NCBI GenBank assembly: GCA_003415625.1
Contig: PYIU01000009.1
Location: 1,922,001-1,986,000 of the forward strand
Reading direction: 5' to 3'
DNA: 64,000 nt
Origin: Aquanectria penicillioides
Lineage: Eukaryota > Ascomycota > Sordariomycetes > Hypocreales > Nectriaceae
Every line of letters starts with the position of its first letter. Positions within the stretch are counted from its first letter, which is position 1. A program made the position numbers and the translations under genes. The notes beneath the pieces were generated by a model, which saw nothing but the letters and a program-made list of their open reading frames with translations, was not told the origin of the DNA and made no database searches. Below, piece after piece: positions 57,527 to 64,000 of the stretch.

Positions 57527-57775
57527 CATCTCTCCATTGGAGAGGTGGTGACAAAACCTGTAACCGCGTCGTTCTTGTAAACGTGTCCACCCAGATAAAT
57601 TTGTATGTAGCGACAAAATAAGTTATGCAACTTTTTTTTTTTCATTCTATCGCGAATTTGCCCGCTTCTTGATCGACTTATTTTGTCACCTCATATAAAT
57701 TTATATGGGTGGACAATGGTTACATCAACGACGCGGTCAAAGGGTTTGTCATCTCTCCATTGGGGAGGTGGTGGA
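57527..57775. mobile_element. Foldback / MITE-like element with 75-bp inverted arms
   Basis: Left arm 57550-57624 and right arm 57677-57752 are imperfect inverted copies over about 75 bp (shared pieces CCGCGTCGTT, TGTCCACCCA, ATAAATTT, GACAAAATAAGT), with a 52-bp spacer. Outside the arms a 24-bp direct repeat differing at one base lies at 57528-57551 and 57751-57774, beginning CATCTCTCCATTGG; it is itself partly palindromic. No ORF. A non-autonomous DNA element is the simplest reading; the class is unknown. Confidence 0.75.
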
Positions 57776-57799
57776 TTTAATTCATCTCATCCACCACCG
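57766..57799. repeat. Perfect 10-bp-stem inverted repeat next to the foldback element
   Basis: GGTGGTGGAT and ATCCACCACC are separated by 12-14 bases just at the right end of the foldback element. It could be a remnant of a second arm. Confidence 0.6.
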
Positions 57800-60700
57800 G
57801 GTAAACAGTGGCATTGAGACCGACCTGTGACCTGTTGTCAGCCCCCACCAAAAGCCTCCCGAATCTACAAATATGGTCTGAAATTCGACAGGATAGACGG
57901 GGGTTATTATCATCAATGACTGGCGTTGGATGCGAACGCAAGCAAAACAGAGGTTATTATGGCAGGGTCGATGTAACCGTCTTAAACAATTGTGACTCCG
58001 CAACTAAACACAGGCAGGGTAGGTTTTGGCAAGAAGGACAGAGGGAGCGAGGTTTTCTATTCCGTCAGGTGGAAGCATCAGCCCAACTACTATGTGCAGA
58101 ACTTATCCGTCACCGTTACTTTTTGGTCCATTTACTTGCTTTTTGGTAAGATACCGACGTGGCCAACATGTTGGGTTGTTACAATCGCTCGCGTGGGAGG
58201 AGCAGAGTACCTTTCTGAGCGAATTTCGGCAGAAGGGGTTTTTTTTCTTCTTCTAAAGAGACAAGGCTGATTAATTCATGGAATGTGATGATCATGGTTG
58301 ATGTGGTTAGTCCCAATCGTCAGCGGCATCGTTGGCGCTTCTGGCTTTCGCCCATGATCACATCGTTACTCACCATCGCAATTGTAATCAACAATAACTA
58401 ACCTTGAAAAAGAAAACAAGCATGATTATATAGATACGCATACCAACATATCTGAGAAAAACGGCCTGTGGGTTTCCTTCTTGTAAGGCACAGGTAGTGT
58501 GGCACTGAGGACGGAAGTGAGCCCCCTTAAGAACAGTGTTAGCTGCCTTGTACTGGGGCCCTCTTCCACATCTCCAAATACCAGTCCCGGGGCACCGGAT
58601 ACCCTTAGCGGGCACTAAACGTCCACTGCCACAAAGATTACAGCGGGTTGGGCAAGCCGGCTGTTGATCTTCACGACAGACACTTCAACAAAAAGCTCTC
58701 AGTCATTCTCAATGGGTTACTTTTTCCCTTTTAATTACAAATCAACTTCTTTCTGTCTTTATTTCTCTGCCTCATTTGCAACTCCACTTACTTCAACTTA
58801 TTGCAAGGAAAAGTTCCTGCACAGCCTTCATTGGGACCCTTGCTACTCCCAATGGAAATCGGGATCTACGTGGTGAGGATATTTGCATCAATCAAGTTGT
58901 TCCGTTTCGAGGAGGAGGGATCAGCCGAGGTCAGGGAATACCAGATTAGTGATCGCCAGGGGAGGAAAGGGCTCTGGGATCCCAGGTCGGCGTCAAGTGT
59001 CACGTCACGTCATGACGAGCCTTCGGTCTCTGATTTTTTTGATCGTCCTTTGCAGTGTGTGCCAGGCCGACCACGGTTGACCGAAATTTTTCGGGCGCCG
59101 TTGTGTTCGGCTTTGGGTACTCCTTCACCCCTGTTCCTTGCAATCCCTGGCCAATGGCCGATCTTTCGATGCGTCCGTTCTTAGATCCCTGTTCCCTGTC
59201 TCAGCTCTTTGCTTGGACTTTGGCCTCGGGAACTGAGCATGATCATCCACCCCCCCTTCCCTCTGGTCTCTCACCCTTGCTCGCCCCGTCATCCGCCAAA
59301 TCAACGCCGTCTGTTGAGCCTACATAGTATCCGTATGGTTGGCATCGGCCCAGCGCCTGGTGGTGATAGTGGCCCCGGCGCTCCACTTTCCCGCTCCCGC
59401 TTTTGCATCTCCCACCGTTGGCTAGACGTACCCCTATTCCGGGGTCCACCGAGAACCGGCCCAAATCTCAGAATCTGAAATCACAAGTTACAACTTTCGC
59501 ATCTCCATCTGCATGGCTAGCCCCAGCTGGTCTCGGCTCCAGCTGCACCCGCGGCAACACTGACGGCTCCAGCTACAGTTCTTGGAAACATTTCCGCCTT
59601 CACCTCCCGAGCATTATTTATACGCTCTTGTTGTGACAATACACCCTCTCTACATTGTTTGAAATGACGAGCTCTCTCTTTTTCGGGGGGTCTTCTTCTT
59701 CCTTTTTCTTTTCTAACTTTTTGTTCCGTCTACGTTCTGTGCCACTGCCCCCCTTTCTCCCCCAAAAGAGGGGAAAAAAGTAATAATAATAACAAGAGGG
59801 AAAGGGGGGGGCGTTGAACCTAGAACTATCTGGTAGGGTCTAGGCGCCGTTGCGGGGTGTAGAAGGTCTCAAATCCTATCTCTGCTTTCCCTTTCTTTTC
59901 TTTTCTTTTCCTTCATTTTGCTTTTTTAATCTGTTGCACTGCATCTCAACAGCCATTCTCATTTATCCCGACGTCACATCCGCCTCCGCGGCTGAATCAG
60001 CGAGCCTCTACTACCCTGCATTGCGCTGGGTTCCGCTACCGCCACCAACCAACCAACCGACCCTGGTCCTTGTTCTCGCTTCCGTCCCCCTCCCGATGGC
60101 CCTTTCCTGACTGAGGGCCCAAGCAGCCGGGTCCAGCTTTGGCCTCGACGCTGCCTTGGTATCAACAAAAAGCAAAAGGAGTCGGAATGCTGCAGGAGGA
60201 GATCCGCGGGAGAAACTAGGACAAACAAAAGATACCAGCAAAGAGCCCCCGACTTGGCCGAAGGTGACGATATTGATACACAGAAATGTCTCGGGATCTC
60301 TTCTCGTCAGTGGCCATAAATTAGGCCAATGTATCCACCGTAGCCCGTCCTCAGCAATGTCGTCCTCCATCTGGTCTGTGGGGTGCAACGGCGCTATGCT
60401 TGCGCTTGGGTTACAGGAGAAGGCGAGACAAGGAGGCGAAAACATGAGCTACGCGCACGTAGTCACAAACATCTCTCGATCCCTGTTGGGATTTCGGTGT
60501 GTGCGAGCCAGTGCGCGTCACTCATGCAGCTGAATAACAGGGTAACGATACCGGGCAGAGGCACCGATGGGCATGGAACACCCTCCCCCTGTCACTCTCC
60601 TTTTCCTGCTTGTTGTCTTTCAGCTTCAGCTAGCTAGCGAGCCGGCCGGCCGGCCCTGCACTGGTACATTTACTCGTCACCATGCCTCCGACTACCCCAG

Positions 60701-62160
60701 CCGCTGAACCACACTTGTCCCATTGTCCCGGTACAACATGGATGAATGCACACCAGTTTCCCTGGAACGGTCCGCCCACACTCAGGTCATGGTGAGCATG
60801 GAATCTAGCTTAGACCAAATAACATCGTTGCATCTGTGCAATTATTACACTGTGTCGCCCAAAAATTATATACATACCCCCCCCATAAAAAAATTCTTCT
60901 TCCTGAGCGTTTTGTTGCACAGGTTGGTGTGTGGCAGCCCAGATCAACCCAGCCACGACAACTGGACCCCGCCTTCAGCAAGTCCCGAGGATCTGGGTTC
61001 ATCGGTCCTCGCTTATCGCTGTCCAGCGTCCAACGCCGCAGGGGGGGTGGGATATCGTCGCTACAACGCTACAACACTGCAACGCTGCCAGTGTGAGATT
61101 GTGACTCGTGCTTTTCTTAGTACGAGTCGATTCTCGCCTTGGGCCCGAGGCTCGACCACCTCAGTCTCGTATGCTTGAGTACGTAGTCGAAGAATGAAAA
61201 CTCTGGGACCTTACCATCTACTATGGGCGTGATGGTGTACCCTAGAATTTGCTCTGTAACCTGGGCGCGATATACTCTCGGCAACTTCCTCTGTCTCCAT
61301 GTTGTGTCAGACTTTATTATCTTACTCTGGATGCAGGCCGGCTGCACAAGCGAAAAAGTCCAGTCGGCTATCGCTGGAAACGTTGCTTATGGCCGACGAC
61401 ATTGCTGGTGTATCATGTATGGCAGCAGGTTAATCTTATCGGCCAATCCATCTGACCAATTTCATTGTGCGTCTCCGAGCTTCTCCCAACCCCCCAAAAA
61501 CAAACCAAAATACAAGCCGAGTCAAGTCTGAACCTTGTGGCCCGATCGGGGCCATGCTACACGTGGAGGGCTCGACATCAATTGGGTCCGTAGCTGGGCG
61601 GGCTGCAAATAGGCAGTAAAGTCCTCCGCCATCACTAGCCAGGCTCATCATGACATGAATCATTCACCCTCATGCTCATGGCCTATCTGGCTTGATCGGA
61701 CGCCTGGTATCCAGGGTAGGCCAGCGAAAGTGGCCAAGGCAAATTTGGTCACGAGGTCAACCGTCGCCATCTTTCCCCGATAGTCCCAGTCACATTCCTC
61801 ATTGTCGGTCCCGACCAGGAGCCATTCGCTGGATCTTTAACTGCATTCCATTGCCTAGGCCGGCCATACGCCACGCTTGTGTCGCCCCGAACCTAACTCT
61901 AATTGCGACGTTTTGTCTTATAGACGAGATAGAGTTCTGCACCGGTGTTCCTCTTGCGCTAGCTAACTGGTAGTCCCCGCTGTCAAACTCCTGCCTCAAC
62001 GCCAGATCCCGCGTCGTATCAATTGAACTCAACTCAAATCCCACGCACCATTCTGGTTCCGTCGTGCCTTATCCATAATCCTGCACTCTAAAGTACCGGC
62101 TCAACTTCTTGTCGACACCCGGTTGCTTCGGCTCCGCTTCCCGTGTGATTTGACTTCACC
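57800..62160. other. Gene-poor region with leader-like C/T-rich tracts
   Basis: No gene that I can support. C/T-rich runs at about 59640-59760 and 59880-59930 look like fungal promoter or leader DNA. A compound palindromic CRE-like cluster (TCACGTCACGTCATGACG) lies near 58998-59016. GC-rich tandem GGCC units occur at 60640-60655. Confidence 0.4.
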
Positions 62161-62273
62161 GGTAAGCTGTCCAACGCCTCATCAGATCTGTTCACTCTCG
62201 ATCTCAAGTCATTCATTGTGTTCTCGCCGTTGCTAGTTTGCCTTTGTGATTCTTCTCATACCCCCCTCCCCTC

Positions 62274-62486
62274 TTGACGGTCGGATCGGATCCGCGAAGA
62301 TCTTTGTATACTCCAGATGCGTTCCAATCCAAGGCTCTAGACCGTGCTCCACATCTGCTGGATTTTCGGTTGCACCGCTCTACCGTTGCCTTGCCGCTGT
62401 CAACGGAACCATCCTTGGCGGCTGCAAACCTTCGGCAGAGCTCATCAGGAGTAGTCGTCCGCGAGTTTTTTTTTCAAAGGGTATAA
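62274..62486 (+). CDS. Possible short hypothetical protein or orphaned first exon (weak)
   Basis: A 70-codon frame starting MTVGSDPRRSLYTPDAF. It is preceded by a C/T-rich stretch and by a possible leader intron (donor GTAAGC at 62162, acceptor CTAG near 62238). Codon use looks more protein-like than that of neighbouring frames, but I recognise no family. It ends at TGA shortly after a run of T. Confidence 0.2.
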   Translation: MTVGSDPRRSLYTPDAFQSKALDRAPHLLDFRLHRSTVALPLSTEPSLAAANLRQSSSGVVVREFFFQRV

Positions 62487-64000
62487 TGAATTGACGGATG
62501 ATGTAATGGCATCGTCGAGGGTATATTCAGCTGTCCGGAATCCCCGAGTCAAAGAGAATCATATATACAGCCTCGCCTGTTCCTAAGCCAACATCTTTCC
62601 CCAAATACGTAGATGTTACATTGCAGAGGGCCAATTGTTGTGTCACAGGAGCCGTCGACTTAATGCTATCTCGCTGTCCACATGGGGAATCAGTGGCTGA
62701 GAAACTGAACACATTGAATTAGCACAAAACACCTATTTGCAGCAGTAGACAACTTTAGTGATTCTGGGAGAAGATTGGGGGTTGGGCCTTGAAGAAGCTC
62801 CTTGATCTGGCTAAAGCAACAGATTCAACTCTCTCACCAAAAAATTGAGGTATCAGCCGCCCGAATCGCTTGATTCCGGTGTTGTATTTTGCTTCTTGGG
62901 TTGTACAAGCTTCATGCATCGAACTGTAGTATTCGTCATCTTCTAGGTGCTCAACATATGAGCCTGTGAGTGGGCCCTCCATTGCCTAGATTTCTCCTTG
63001 GCGAGCCCATATTCCTCAAGTAGGTAGATTTGTAACATGCAAGTGAAGCTTTGTAGGCAATGGGAGTAGCTTGCATTTCAACACGAAGTTCTTCGGCTAT
63101 CCAATTGACGGACGGGTTATATCCAGCGGGCTAATTGTCTTCACCGGCAGGACTGTTGCTCAAGCATTGGGAGGTATTAGTGTCGACTTGATAATCCAGC
63201 CATCTTTTTGCATAGATTAATGTGCAATTCTTTATATTATCGATCGCCCCAGTGGAGCAAACACATGTCGCGCTTGAGCTACGTGAACAAGAAATCTTGA
63301 AGGAATGAGTGTTCAAAGCTACCTGCGACCAGCAAACACTTGCAGTTGGTAATATTCCAGTATTTGCATTAATCGGCAACAAATGTATAAGTGATGGGCG
63401 CCTGCAAGAACAAAAAGTTGAGCGAATCATGATTGGCACTATGAGTAGGCCTGGCCCAACAGTGTGTGCTGGTTGATCTATGCCGAAGGCTAGCTGGGAA
63501 TGGAGGCTTAACCAACTATGATGACCGATTGTCGTCTGTGGCATTAGGAAGAAGCTAGAAAAGTATAGAATAGATTAAGACATGGCTGCCGTCCTCGTCG
63601 CATTGCGAGCAACAGCCTTGTAGCTGGCTCCCCTTTCCGGTTATATTTTCTGACAACATGCTTTCTAGTAGTTATGTCATGGCTCCTTGCCGTAAACTAG
63701 AAGGAAATTGAACTTGAGAAAAGAGACGCATGAACTTAATCAGTCTCTTTGCCAGTCCAAGTTACTACAATTGAACCATGAAGCTCTAGTTTTACTTTCA
63801 GCAAGTCATATAGGATGAGAAGGGGATAATATGCAAACACCTGGCCTTCAGAGTACCATTGGCTTCGAAACCAAGCATGGGTACAATGACATATGTGCAT
63901 ACTAGCTCGGAATTAAGCGAGGAATAGTAACAATCTTGAGGTAACTCGTTTATGATGGGAACGGATTATTTACAACGCCGCATTGACTGGCCTACCCCAC
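62487..64000. other. Right end of the window, no firm gene
   Basis: The - strand frame at 63131-63544 contains a Cys-spaced stretch (CSRSSSATCVCSTGAIDNIK) that recalls small secreted cysteine-rich fungal proteins, possibly interrupted by a 44-bp GTAGCT...CGTAG segment. The evidence is too thin for a gene call. Confidence 0.3.

Noticed and set aside
53541..64000. tRNA genes
   Set aside because: I looked for B-box-like GGTTCGA sequences with paired arms and found none. The GGTTCGG at 20171 belongs to a simple hairpin in the 382-bp insert and lacks a matching A box and acceptor stem.

Overview
The window looks like chromosomal DNA of a filamentous ascomycete. Genes carry short introns (50-122 bp) with fungal splice sites. 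One gene is a clear flbD (conidiation Myb factor), another is a fungal-type O-GlcNAc transferase homologue, and a 40-kb AT-rich block bears the marks of repeat-induced point mutation (RIP). flbD and the OGT homologue suggest Eurotiales (Aspergillus/Penicillium relatives); that placement is an inference.

Layout. (1) 1-2693: base-balanced DNA with the 3' end of the COPII coat gene sec23 and a complete 60S ribosomal protein L12 gene, both on +. (2) 2694-42609: a 40-kb AT-rich, heavily mutated block. It begins and ends with the same 222-bp sequence in direct orientation, so it reads as one old LTR retrotransposon (about 6.4 kb before anything landed in it) swollen by nested insertions. These are four copies of a LINE (full-length at 3363-9965 on - and 26758-33346 on +; broken or truncated at about 11985-24506, 13028-14534 and 24507-26690), two Copia elements with 259-bp LTRs (18494-24405 and 34703-40225, both coding on -), and a 382-bp less-mutated, hairpin-rich insert (20107-20488) inside the first Copia. 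Most junctions have readable target-site duplications. (3) 42610-43140: AT-rich DNA continuing beyond the right LTR. (4) 43141-64000: base-balanced DNA with a multi-exon TPR/O-GlcNAc-transferase gene (43894-48720), flbD (52713-53540), a foldback (MITE-like) element at 57.53-57.77 kb, and long stretches with no convincing gene.

How it fits together. The four recognised genes are ordinary chromosomal genes (secretion, translation, glycosyl transfer, development) and show no functional link. The biology of interest is in the block. Homologous copies differ, where compared by eye, almost only by C-to-T and G-to-A, which is the RIP signature. Surviving CpA and CpG sites are nearly all preceded by G (GCA, GCG), so the mutator seems to spare GpC. 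Because RIP turned Gln, Arg and Trp codons into stops, no element keeps an intact ORF, but the LINE zinc knuckles, endonuclease and reverse transcriptase, and the Copia zinc knuckle and RT, can still be read through the mutations.
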